Shown in pieces: positions 46,401-56,949 of a stretch of 64,000 bases of DNA. Positions within the stretch are counted from its first letter, which is position 1. The number at the start of each line of letters is the position of its first letter. The position numbers were made by a program, and so were the translations under genes. The notes under the pieces are model-generated. The model worked only from the letters and a program-made list of their open reading frames with translations, was not told the origin of the DNA and did not search any database. Source of the DNA: Dacryopinax spathularia (lineage: Eukaryota; Basidiomycota; Dacrymycetes; Dacrymycetales; Dacrymycetaceae); the NCBI GenBank assembly GCA_037974965.1, contig JBBPFI010000005.1, positions 1,178,001 through 1,242,000 on the forward strand, in the 5' to 3' direction.

Positions 46401-47780
46401 TATGCGGCCAGGAACGATAGATTTCAGTGCGGCATAGCCGATGCTGAGTCCCGTCGAAATTGTTTCCTGCTGTATATTTCGTCAGTCATTGTATTCACCA
46501 GCCATGTCCTCTTACCTGATTCGTTTCCATGAGAATGATCTGAACCAAGATCACGCCTTGCAAGCAGTTCAGCAATCGCGACTAACCTCCGGAATGAGAA
46601 GGAAAGGGCCGTACTGGAGAAGCAGATAGATGCAGCGAAGGCTGCGCACACGGAGTCACGGACGTCAGTCGCGAGCTGTATGTGGCTAAAATTAGCAGCG
46701 CGTACCATCGCGATACAACACAGCCAGAAGTTTCGCTCCGGAGCCCGCTCTCCCTTTCGATCTGTGTCAGAAAGTGGCTCAAAATGAGTGCAAAACTCGT
46801 TACAATGTAAGAAACCCCGGGTCCAGGTCAATACCAAAATGACTGTGCGAGGTCTGCATGAGCGATCGCTATGGCACAAAATACTGGCTTATATATACCC
46901 AGCTCGTAAACACCAAATATGATGTAGTTGGCACGCAGATCCACAGAAGCCGCATCCAACCCTCCTAGTAAGCAGCTCGGAAGCGGCGGCTCGCCAGGAA
47001 ATCCCAAATCTGACGATCATCAGCCGCAAACATCGGGAATTTTGATGTCCGCCTACAAGTGATGCTCAGCATGTCGCTATAGTCATAATAGAACGCGACG
47101 ACGAGACATGCCAGCCAGACCAGTGCAAGGATAACGAAGACGCTTCTGCGCCGTTCCCAGAGGACCCAGGTACGGAGGGCCATGACGAGGTCGGCCAATA
47201 GGCACTGGATGAGGGATAACCCTGCGCACATCCTCAGCCTCTTTTCGCCGGTTTAAGGAGGGGGTGAAGGTGCGTACAGAGATATGCGTGCACGCCGAAC
47301 AAACAGGTGGATTCCGTGGGAGATCGATCGAACTGATCTATAGAAAAAATGAATCAATGGATTGGATATTGTGGACATGGCATGAAGGCGAGAGTCGAGA
47401 CTCACAGTAATTCATGCCCCAAGCGACGAAGGGGACATAGCGAACGAAGAGGAAGAGGATCTTGCCCGGTGTCCATGGAGCTCTCCAGACGAAGTTGATC
47501 TCGGTAGGCAAGGTCAATAGGTAGTGATACACCTGGCTTGCGATTAGTTTGCGCTCGTCATTGGTTCCCGCATCCAATGAGTGCTTACAAACCACGTTGC
47601 CATTGCGGCTATCGGCCCAGAAGTAAGAGAATACAATACGGCTTCTCGGGGCAGAGTACTCGCCATCAACATACTGATACGAAGTCAGCCGTTCATCCAC
47701 TTCCCGTTTTCTGTAGAGGAAGAGCTTACTCCAACAGTCGTCTCGACGGTCACGAGAGCTTGGAACTCCGTCGCATCCAT
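46299..47780 (-). CDS. DUF6533 seven-helix membrane protein D8
   Basis: Second-group DUF6533 protein. The start at 47780 encodes MDATEFQALVTVETTVG with donor GTAAGC. Core VYHYLLTLPTEINFVWRAPW and TPGKILFLFVRYVPFVAWG (47410-47530). Next IQCLLADLVMALRTWVLWER, LVWLACLVVAFYYD and a helix end at LSITC. Last exon: ETISTGLSIGYAALKSIVPG, RIILNIREA and LDGWDIPTQ, stop at 46299-46301. It is the partner of F-box gene F1 in the duplicated module and is closest to D9 (shared FYYD, DGWDxPTQ). Middle exons around 46480-46980 were not fully resolved. Confidence 0.82.
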
Positions 47781-49577
47781 AGCTACTGAGGCAAAGTCGG
47801 CCAGTTGAGGTTCGTGGTCGAGATATTCTCCTTGAGTAGTGGGTTTATGTTCGGTGGAACGCGCTCCCTAAATGTAAGTCGCTCGAGTCTCGGTGGATAA
47901 CCGCATCATGTCTGCAAGTCCGCGCCACCATGTTTCGCCGCCTCGGACCGTCTGCCTTGGGTGATGGAATACGGCGCTCAGACTGCTACAGTAGGAGCGC
48001 GTTGACACCAATACTGACAGAATTCTCTTCAGATCGATCATCTAGAAGTACGAAAGGATATTATCAGTCGCTTCAGAGTGAATGAGAATGCGGCGAGGAC
48101 GTACTGAAGTAGCCGAAACCTGAACTGTACCCTCAGGCTGCTTGGAAACAGCTGTACGGCGGCGACGCCGCAGAGCCGTGCTGGCACCGTCTGCGCACTG
48201 TGGAGTAGGATACCCGCGGCGCTGATGCCGTTCTGCGATTCAACGGAAGGATCGTTCGTATGTCGAGCAGTTCGAAGTTGTGATGCGTCGGCGCGGCGCC
48301 TTCATCGACTTCACGGCGGACATCAGAATCGCTCGTAGGATCGTTCCTCTTGCATCACGGCTCACTCGGAGGCCGTTCCTCGGTAGATGGCTTCCTTTCG
48401 ACCTGAGGATGTAGTAAGAATCCCATGTCTGATGCAGCAAGGTAACTACCCCGCTCTCACACCTGAACATGGCTGCTTGGACTTACCTCCTTTTATTCGG
48501 GTAGTGGTCCGCCTCCGCTCGAAGAACTATCTCCGTCAATCATGGTAATCCGGTCAAGTTCTTCAAGTTGGAAGGGACTCGAGAGGTGTTGATAAGGAAT
48601 TACCACTTGGGGACATTTTGGCTACCCTGCTGGGTTGGGGCATAAGAACCCCTCCTCATCTCTGCCAGATTCACCGCCGCTACCAGATTTCGTGTACAGA
48701 CCAATACAGAAGTGGAGTTGCCACCTTCCTTCGTCCTCAGCACTGCACTCCATCATGCGGAAAGCCTTCCACACCGCGCCGTCGTGCGCTCATGAACATT
48801 CGCGATGATAGTCGTGCATTCGTTCACGCGCATCGGATTGCTCAAGGAGGAATAGAAGAGAATGCGGCTCGCAAGTTACATCAGGATGCACAGCTTATAA
48901 CCACAGCATCCACCGGCGGCGAAGAACCATCAAAGCGGCGGCGACTGTCGGTTGTGGCTACTGAGAGGTTCTGGTGCACGATTTCGACCACAGCAGAATG
49001 GTCGACTCCAAGCTAGGGCTAGACTTGAAGTCGCGGAGGCTAGACCGGATATGGCAGGACGCTTCTCTTCGCTGTTGAAATCGTTTCCTCTCGGATTCTG
49101 TCTCTTTCTCTTTTGGGCACCTAGTATTGATCGCATATACGGCACCAACGCTGTTGGGCCTGAGTATCACGAGGGCGAACAAAGGGAGACGAGGAATGTA
49201 GGAAGAGGAGAGGGATGGATGGCGATGACGCGTGTGGCTGTTGAAGGAAAGACACCGATCGGGCAGGACGCGTTGACCATCGTCTTCCGCTCCTCCTCAA
49301 CCACACGATTGTCCCCTGAAACAACGAGAGTGATCGATGGAATGCGTACAGGAGGCATCGATTGGAGACGATATATGCTGCAAGTTGAGGATTGCTGAGG
49401 TTGTGGATGCGAGTGATGAGGGCAAGGAAAGGTGCGCCTACGATGTCTCTGCGTCCCGATCTCCATGCTCATCATCGATCGTGCAGCCAACGATGATGCT
49501 GTCGCACAACGCACGCTCAGCCCACCCCGTCAATCCCTCATAAGCTCCCTCTGTCCTTCCAAGATGGCTCCCCCACC
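47781..49577. other. D8 upstream region, possible unrecognised small gene
   Basis: Minus-strand sequence around 48000-48330 reads plausibly as protein (APTHHNFELLDIRTILPL; GISAAGILLHSAQTVP in another frame), but I could not join it into a model. A plus-strand frame near 48790-48960 (ending KRRRLSVVATE) and a segment at about 49230 (MTRVAVEGKTPIGQDA) also look partly coding. The latter recurs near 60100. Confidence 0.35.
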
Positions 49578-51347
49578 ATGTCCGCATCCTCCAGTCGTGT
49601 TCTTCTCCCAACCACCATGACCAAGAAACGCGTTCTCATCGTCGGCGCCGGCGCGGCTGGCATGTCCACCGCTCATCACCTCACGCTTGGCGCCAATGCA
49701 GACAAGTTCCACGTCACTATTGTCGAAGCGTCTGGATACTGCGGCGGACAAGCGTTCTCCATTCCCCTTGACGAAGAACGGCACGGCGCTTCCTGGCTTA
49801 ATCAAGGCGTGCAGGGCGGTTCACACATCTTTCATCACACGCTGCGGCTCTTCGAGCGGTACGGCACCCCAGCTACACCCGTCGAGCTCCAAGTCAGCTT
49901 CGGCAAAGGCGACACATTCTGGACGAACGTCTTCCCGACCAAGCTCGTCGAGCGGCATACATCCGAGATCAAGCGGTTCAAGCGCCTCCTCACGCTCGTC
50001 CGCTGGACAGAGCCCTTCTGGGCACTCGTGCCCTGCCGCCTCTTCCTCCGGCTCTGGGGATTCTCGAAAGAATTCACGGACTGCATGATCCTCCCTTCGC
50101 TTGCTCTGTTTCTGGGAACGGGCAACGCGACTCCGCAAGTACCGACGATCATCCTCGAGCGCCTGTTTACGAGCCCTACGTATGGGATGTGGTACCCCGC
50201 CGACGAAAAGTCCCTGATCTCCAACTTGCCACCGATGGTCGTCTTCCCCAAGTTTTCCGACTTCTACGGCAAGTGGGCGGACGACCTCCAGGCCAGAGGG
50301 GTGGATATCCGCTTGAACACGGAAGTGACGCGCGTGCTGCACCGATCGAAGGCCGGCGTGAAGGTCGCAGTCAAGAAGCGCACGCCTCAGGAAGACGGAC
50401 ATAACCCGCTCGGCGGCGATCCTGACGCACCGGAAACCGAGGAAGAATACGACGAGCTCGTCTTGTGCACTCTGGCGGACACGAGCAAGTCCCTCCTCGG
50501 CTCGACCTCTCGTTGGCTCGAGCGTCGGGTCCTCGGTTCCGCAAAATTCAGCGACGACATAACCGTCACGCACTGGGATTCAAACTACATGGAGCGGCAC
50601 TATACGAACCGGTACGACCCTGCCCAAGCCGTCACCAGTCTGGCCGGTACCGACCAAACCGAGCGCATACAGTTCGGTCAAACGCAGTTCCGCCCTGCGT
50701 ACTATATCAAAGAGTACCCGCAGGATATGCGCAAGCTCGAGATGTGTTTCGATTGCAGTAATTATCAGGGGCAGTTCCCGAAGGCTGAAGGGCCCGATCC
50801 TGGCGATAGGGAGGGCGTGCCTTTTGAGAGACATGTCTTCCAGACGATTTTCTTGAATAAAAAGGACGAGATGATGTGGGATCGGGACGAGATCGATAAG
50901 AGCAAGATCATCAGGGAGGACTGGTGGCATCAACGTGCGTCTCTCCTCCATCTGTCTAGTATTTTGCTGATCGTGCGCATACATTCGCCTTTCTTTGCAC
51001 CTACAGTCTGCCACAGCTGGACGCACTACGCATTCGTCGTCCCCTTCCTCTTCCTCCTCCAAGGCCGTCTCAGCACGTGGTTCGCAGGCAGCTGGACACT
51101 CGTAAACGCACACGAGACCGCCATCCTCTCCGGCGCAGCCATCGCATACCGGCTTGGAGCTGGATATCCCGAGGAGTATGAGCAGGACGGGTTCGGGCTA
51201 TTGTGTTTTAGGGCGTATTTGTTGTTGGTCCATTGGTGTTGGTATTCCCCTAGGACGAAGGCGGGTAAGGAGGGGAAGGGGAGGAAGGAGATGAGGGAGT
51301 GGGAGGCGGAGGCGCATGGGCAGGTGCAGCAGGGCGGCGGGCGATGA
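49578..51347 (+). CDS. FAD-dependent amine-oxidase-like flavoprotein
   Basis: Flavin-containing oxidoreductase of the NAD(P)/FAD Rossmann, amine-oxidase-like superfamily, common in basidiomycetes with no settled substrate. Exons 49578-50934 and 51007-51347 (72-nt intron) give 565 aa. The dinucleotide-binding motif VLIVGAGAAGMSTAHHL is at residues ~19-35, ending with acidic VEASGYCGGQAFSIP. The C-terminal FAD-binding motif FAGSWTLVNAHETAILSGAA is at residues ~490-510. DELVLCTLADTSKSLL near residue 300 is the typical inner strand. The first 14 residues, before MTKKRVLIVG, may be a weak extension, and the second ATG at 49617-49619 is an alternative start. No signal peptide or clear membrane anchor. 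It lies between the two F-box/DUF6533 module copies. Confidence 0.87.
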   Translation: MSASSSRVLLPTTMTKKRVLIVGAGAAGMSTAHHLTLGANADKFHVTIVEASGYCGGQAFSIPLDEERHGASWLNQGVQGGSHIFHHTLRLFERYGTPATPVELQVSFGKGDTFWTNVFPTKLVERHTSEIKRFKRLLTLVRWTEPFWALVPCRLFLRLWGFSKEFTDCMILPSLALFLGTGNATPQVPTIILERLFTSPTYGMWYPADEKSLISNLPPMVVFPKFSDFYGKWADDLQARGVDIRLNTEVTRVLHRSKAGVKVAVKKRTPQEDGHNPLGGDPDAPETEEEYDELVLCTLADTSKSLLGSTSRWLERRVLGSAKFSDDITVTHWDSNYMERHYTNRYDPAQAVTSLAGTDQTERIQFGQTQFRPAYYIKEYPQDMRKLEMCFDCSNYQGQFPKAEGPDPGDREGVPFERHVFQTIFLNKKDEMMWDRDEIDKSKIIREDWWHQRASLLHLSSILLIVRIHSPFFAPTVCHSWTHYAFVVPFLFLLQGRLSTWFAGSWTLVNAHETAILSGAAIAYRLGAGYPEEYEQDGFGLLCFRAYLLLVHWCWYSPRTKAGKEGKGRKEMREWEAEAHGQVQQGGGR

Positions 51348-51834
51348 AGATGTAAGTGCTCGAGAGAACAGTATGGTTGCCGAAGGGGAGTAGCTCCTCC
51401 GGGAGGGACCCCGTGCCGTACTCCATTATCCCCTAATCAGACACATTTCCACAGGGTGGGTACTTCGCATAGCTGCCTTGCATCTTGCCCACACCGCAGA
51501 AGTTAAGATCGACCTGTCAGACACGGTGCGCTTCAAGCTCGTAATTCTGGGGCGGCGGGGGGTGCACCGTGTGTGCTTGTCGCCTGTCAGCGCACTTGAT
51601 ACTGGTGCAAAACCGCACCATCTGATACCCTGCGACAAAGATCACCACGAGCCCTGCGTCTGGCCTATACAGCGACGGAGCAAGTCCATCTTAAACGTGC
51701 CCGTGCCGCCCTCTTGGAAAGCAATGGCCGCTTGTAGTCCAGCGCATTGGGTACAAATCGACGGTCGAGGTATGGGTCCCACCTTCACTCGCCCACCTTG
51801 CTCGTGATAGTTCGAGGCTGGATCTTATTCTTAG

Positions 51835-52430
51835 TTGCCAATATCTGACCCATCAAGGCTCCGCGCCGCTTCTCTGATATTGAGGATGATGCGACCTGGA
51901 ACGATAGCGCCGTGGGTGCTACTGAAGCACGGTCCAGACATTCGCACCATACTCTCTCCCCTTACAACCCCAGGAATGATCTGAACGAGGATGGCTTTCT
52001 GGCGGCGATGACACGTAAATTTTTATTGCAATATATGGCAATGTCGACTATCAGCAAGCGGCCGACGAGTCGGTGAGAATTCCGGCCGCGCCATCGGATT
52101 ACGCGTCCTGCCACGTATTCAACTTTAGCGCGCTGCTCCTGTCCAAGTACATACCAAAACGCACAACTCTTCCATCACCCTTTCCCTTACGGAGATGCAA
52201 GTTCCGCCTTGTGGCCACAGGTTGAATGAGCCATTCGGAACGTAGGAAGGAAGGCAGGAGACGAGAAGAACAGTAAGTTGGCAACGTTCCGCGGTCTGCG
52301 ACGATAGTAACTAGGATTGATTGGAACAGGCGCCTTGGCGAGTTGTGATCTTCTATCCGATAAAGCCGTATTCTGCCGCCCCTTGCGATCTTGCGATCAA
52401 GTAAACCTCGAGCCATCATTCTCCCTCCTC
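51835..52430 (-). pseudogene. DUF6533 relic
   Basis: The minus strand at 51840-51915 still reads IVPGRIILNIREAARSLDG, the second-group C-terminal motif (compare D8 IVPGRIILNIREAALSLDG), but the following DGWD is changed to DGSD. Upstream only traces remain: a VRFGMYLD stretch around 52150 at the place of VLYRDG. No domain core (YDYLLT, TPGK) or RTWVLW helix is found within 2 kb. It is read as a truncated, decayed copy of a D8/D9-like gene; the left border of the remnant is clear, the right border is approximate. Confidence 0.65.
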
Positions 52431-53649
52431 ATATGCCTTCTTGCCTGGCAACTATATCGCCTTCTTGGCTACTTTCCTTCGACCTAGCCAAGGGCCACGC
52501 GCGCAACCGCACTTGCGTACCGCCATCTTGCTCTCTGCGATGGGATGGGAGATAGAGACGTAAAGATAGCCAGCGTAAGTGGATCATCGTGTGCTGTCAG
52601 CACCGCCCTCCCCTGTCAAACCGAAGACCACAGTATACTGTGGCCCAGGGCAAAACGCGATCTCGCTCTCCGATGTCTCTTGTGGTTCTAGTTGATCGGC
52701 GCATTCGGAATCCGGGCGCTGGGTGGGTCGTCAATCAGATGTAGACGCCATACTACATCAGAACGGATCAGAGGAGGACGAGGCGAGATAGGAAGACGTC
52801 TGGTGGAATACCAGTTTAGGAAGGATACTGAAGTGCGCCTTGTCCTTGCTCTCTTGAAGCGTGACTGAGAGATCTCAATTTGCAGGTAAATGGACTGCTT
52901 GTGGGCCGTCAGATGCAGATACGGGAGGACCTGCCATGTGGTGTGCTCTATGAGCGACAGCGGTGAGCATGCTGTTTCTCACCCTCCCCTACCTATGCGC
53001 TCATTCTGGTCGTAGCATAGAGAACCTGTACAGAGTCTTCGCATCCATGCTCATCGTCATTCGGAGACTGCAGTGTACATCTCTAGTTCAATTTGGGTAC
53101 GAGCGACCGAACAACATCATCAGTCGGCCGGGTCTTACCCGTGGGCATGATCGCGCGCATGGAATATCTGGGCGGTGCCTCGGACTGCGCTACCCCTTGC
53201 AATAATAGTGCCAGAGTAGATCTGACACGTCTTACCGGTACGTGCTCGTAGCACGTTATTCAGCCGCGTATGGCTATCGAACCAGGCGTGAACTTCGGCG
53301 TCTGCTATGTGATAAGGGCGACGGGAGATGCCGATGTCGAACGCCGTTTTCATCAACATGAGCGCTGTGCATGCCTCCTGGAGCAGACACGATCAGTGTC
53401 CCTTTCACTGAGAATGTAACAACCGGCAAGCCGCGGAGATCTCGCAAGTCAAGATCTGGAATGGTTTCTTCTCCATGTCGAGTGATAGCTGTATTCGACA
53501 ATGTTCATGGTCCTGGCAGTGACTGATGGTCGATGACCTATGCTCGCTTCCTTTGTTGGACAAAGGCAGTAGCAAATCACGGGTGGTGAAGAGGGGCGAA
53601 GGACTAGGTATCGTTCCTCTCTGGCATTCCCGGATGTCGCTTGTGAGGT
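52431..53649. other. Intergenic, no supported gene
   Basis: Short frames only (e.g. plus 52963-53205). No family motif. May include further decayed DUF6533 sequence. Confidence 0.3.
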
Positions 53650-54349
53650 ATGTCGATGAGTCGAATGCGATGCATTTGAGGTCGGCTATCAAGCAATTCT
53701 GTTACACTAGTGTACGGTTCTGGGCGAACTGACATGCTGTGCCGGTAGAAGCGCATCCGTTGGTTCCCTGTAGTTACTGGTCAAATTCTTTGGCAGGAAC
53801 GTCATCACGAGTTGCCTTGCTCTGGTCCACCATGTTGTACCTATCTTTGCGGCGAGACGTTCCTTACCTGCAACTTGCGACTGATATCACTGCCTCATGG
53901 CTATCGTGCAAGCAGGACGCACAGCAGGCACTGCATCAAGATCTTTGCCAATGCCTGTTATGACACGGATGGGAAGTGCGAGGAATGATGGCGGCACTCA
54001 GTGCAAGTCACCACTTCTTTCCGCGGTCGTCTTTGCGGAGGCTCGGAGAGTGATCTGGCCAACTCTCACTGTGATTCCCTTCTATTCTGCTCTGAAACAA
54101 CACAATCGCACACTTGATGCCCGCCAGCTGGACGAAAGTAGCGACATTACTGCAACCATATTGAGCTGCGATACCATCAGCTCGGCAAATACTTACTTTC
54201 TACCTGCATTTACTCTATGTCTCCATTCGGTGTGGCTGGGATGCTTGCTGAAGTGGGTCGAGCTGGAGACTGACGTATAAAACGGCCGACAAAGCTGCTC
54301 TCACTCACATCGGTGTTCCTACTGCTCGACTCACTAGGTTGGCACGACA

Positions 54350-56161
54350 ATGAGTGCAAGACACAGCTCGCATATGGTGTATCAGCGGGCGCAAGTGAGC
54401 AACACTGTCTTTCAGGCGCTGGTGGGAGGCATCTTGTATGCCTTCGCGCCTTACGCACTGTACTCACCAGGGATCCAGCCAATGGTACCCACCGAAGAGG
54501 GGCAGCCACCTCGCAACTGGCTGGGCAACCGTATCATGCAAGTCGTTTTGACTCTGCTTTTGCCTCCCATCTCGCCCTCAGCCGTCGTGCGATTCCGTGC
54601 CGAACATTCTCAATCCCAAGCACAAGCATACCTACACCGCGATCCTTCCGCTTGGTCCTTACCACCTTATATGGTGCCGAAGGGAACGACGATGCATCGA
54701 GCGCTAACACACCCCGATATCATCCCGCTCATCGTGGCTCAACTGTGCGTCGAGTTCGAAGACGAGCGACGTGCTCTTGCCAGGCTGGCTCGCGTCTCAA
54801 CAGCTTGGTTCCCATCCTGTATATCTCGCCTATATCGTTGCTCGGACCAGACCAGTCTCGGAGGACTGATGAAGGCGCTGCTGCTCTCATCTACTGTGAG
54901 CTCACCCCACCTCCCGTATGTTTCCACACTGACTGTGGGACAGGACAGCGTTCTGCCTCACGCATACAAGCGCTTTGCCTATTATTCGAGCTTCATGGTA
55001 TCGGCAGAGCTGAGGAGCTGGGACCCTTGTCGACCTCGGGACTCTTTCGGAAAAGCTGTCTTCGACATGTCCGCATGGCATAAACTAAGCCGCCACTTCC
55101 ACGGCAATGGCCATGGCAACCCACTCTTCCGGAATTTGCGCCGACTCTATCTCGAAGTGTTGCCGGGCATGAGCATTCTTGCCACCGGAGTGCTGCTTTC
55201 GCCGTCTCTTGAAACAATTCACCTGCATTTCGTCGGCGACTCCCTCTCCTGGAACGCACGAAAGGAGCTGGAGGCTTACTGTTATTCGCTTTCCGACTGG
55301 GCGCCGCAGCTAGCGGAGCTGAAGCTAGACGGCAGACCATTAGACGCTATGAAGGATCCCGAAGTGCTGGGAGGCCTTCGCTATCTTCGCCATCTTCGAA
55401 CGATCCATCTTTCCGCGGGTATTCCGCTCCTCCCTCTCAGCCAGACACTTCTCAAGTCATCCAATCCCATAACCTACTTGAATATTGTCGACCTAACCCG
55501 ACCTTACCATGACTTCGTTGCCTTGACGACCATGGAGCTCCACGTGCCGGTGGCGGTCGCACTTACCCTCCTCGAAAGGGTGGCACTACCAAACCTTCGG
55601 AAGTTCGGCATTGTTCTATCTGCGTCGGAAGAGACGCAGGAATTGTCCCGAATGAATACTGTCCTTACAGTGCAAGCCCCCGCACTGGAAGAGTATTCCC
55701 TTCTGCGTACAGGAGCTTATTCTGGACCGCTATCTCGCCGGCAGCCCGTCACCAGCGACTTCTTACCTTTGGCACAGACCCCTGCCATTCAGTGCCTCCA
55801 CATTCGCATCTATCTGGCCCAAGATGAATACCCCAATCCTATGCGGGATGATCATGGCTCCACCCTTGTCACGCTGGTAGCTTCGCACCCTAACTTACGC
55901 TCACTGATCTGGGACTGGGCGATCGCACCAAGTAACCTACCCACTCCTACCACCCTCGTCGAGTTGGCTGCCGTTGCAAAACATCTGACCGAATTTACGG
56001 TCCCGATCAATCTAACTTTCACACACAAGCGCCCCACGGGAAACAACCCCTGTCTCCGCCGTCTAGTCCTCGCTTCCGGAAGCGTATACATAAATCAAGG
56101 TCGAGCGCATAGTTGGTTATCCGAGCTCTGGCCGAACGCGCATATTTCAGACCGCTCGTAG
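54350..56161 (+). CDS. F-box protein F2 (paralog of F1)
   Basis: F-box protein of the MHRAL class. The box is MHRALTHPDIIPLIVAQL plus ALARLARVSTAWFPSCI at residues ~118-165. Read without splicing the frame is 603 aa. The 48-nt stretch 54896-54943 (GTGAGC...GGACAG, with CACTGAC as branch site) aligns with the F1 intron, so the mature protein is probably 587 aa, with TDSVLPHAYKRFAYYSSF across the join. Leu-rich units: LRRLYLEVLPG, LETIHLHFVGDSLSW, LRYLRHLRTIHLS, LRSLIWDWA. ATG at 54350 is used; ATG 54374 aligns with the F1 start. Convergent with D9. Expected to be an SCF substrate receptor; target unknown. Confidence 0.83.
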   Translation: MSARHSSHMVYQRAQVSNTVFQALVGGILYAFAPYALYSPGIQPMVPTEEGQPPRNWLGNRIMQVVLTLLLPPISPSAVVRFRAEHSQSQAQAYLHRDPSAWSLPPYMVPKGTTMHRALTHPDIIPLIVAQLCVEFEDERRALARLARVSTAWFPSCISRLYRCSDQTSLGGLMKALLLSSTVSSPHLPYVSTLTVGQDSVLPHAYKRFAYYSSFMVSAELRSWDPCRPRDSFGKAVFDMSAWHKLSRHFHGNGHGNPLFRNLRRLYLEVLPGMSILATGVLLSPSLETIHLHFVGDSLSWNARKELEAYCYSLSDWAPQLAELKLDGRPLDAMKDPEVLGGLRYLRHLRTIHLSAGIPLLPLSQTLLKSSNPITYLNIVDLTRPYHDFVALTTMELHVPVAVALTLLERVALPNLRKFGIVLSASEETQELSRMNTVLTVQAPALEEYSLLRTGAYSGPLSRRQPVTSDFLPLAQTPAIQCLHIRIYLAQDEYPNPMRDDHGSTLVTLVASHPNLRSLIWDWAIAPSNLPTPTTLVELAAVAKHLTEFTVPINLTFTHKRPTGNNPCLRRLVLASGSVYINQGRAHSWLSELWPNAHISDRS

Positions 56162-56494
56162 GTCTAAGCACAGTAATGGTTGAGCTTCAATGTGTTTTGA
56201 ACTGTGGTTCTCATGAAATAAATATGTTTCTTCGTCAGTTTGAGCGGACACCGAACAGCGATCGGGGGGAGAACATCGCCCCATACCACTACCATAGACA
56301 GCCGCTCAAGTCACCGCTCTTCCCTCTCTCCCTTGAACCCAAGTCAGAAGGTAAACCTGGTACGCTGGAAAGACCCTGCAATGTGTAGATTCCCGAACTA
56401 GGATGCGGTGTGAATTCCAGACGCGTCGCCGTAGGCAACTCACCTAGGTTTTCTGTTACTCACCGAACAGAAAAATGCGAAGTAACTTTGCATT

Positions 56495-56527
56495 TTCAAG
56501 GAATCACTAAGTCAGTGATTCCTTGAA
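56495..56527. repeat. Perfect 14-bp inverted repeat with 5-nt loop
   Basis: TTCAAGGAATCACT, then AAGTC, then its exact reverse complement AGTGATTCCTTGAA. It lies between the convergent F2 and D9 genes, in the part of the duplicated module that copy 1 lacks. It could be a palindromic footprint of a small mobile element, a site for a dimeric factor, or a hairpin in one or both 3'UTRs. Confidence 0.9.
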
Positions 56528-56949
56528 GTCGACACACCGGATTCTGGCCTTCTATCCTGGTCTTCTAACCATGGGCAGAGCAGGGCAGTTTGCAGGGCAG
56601 TTCACGATCATGCCAACAATTGAAGGCAGCAAGAGAGTGAGGAAAGCACGGCGAATCCGCACGCTTCCCAGAGGTCCTTTTCCAGCGAATTGCACACCAA
56701 TCAACACGTGCATCCCCGTCGAAGCGCACACGGCATACAAGCGGGCTCAAGCAGTTCGAAACTTTGGACAACAGGTCCTTAGGACTTCAGGGGACCTGTA
56801 CAATCACTCTCTGGGATAAGACTGCCGAAGACCATGAGCTGAACATTATTTCCTTGTTAGTCATCGGCGACGCCCAACCGTCTAGTGCAAGACTAACCCG
56901 ACCTCTGCTTCCTGGTTTGGGATCAGAGCGACTACCACTTGATGCCTTA

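Noticed and set aside
49821-50573. 250-codon minus-strand frame
   Set aside because: Antisense to the FAD flavoprotein; Glu/Arg-rich shadow of GC-rich coding sequence.
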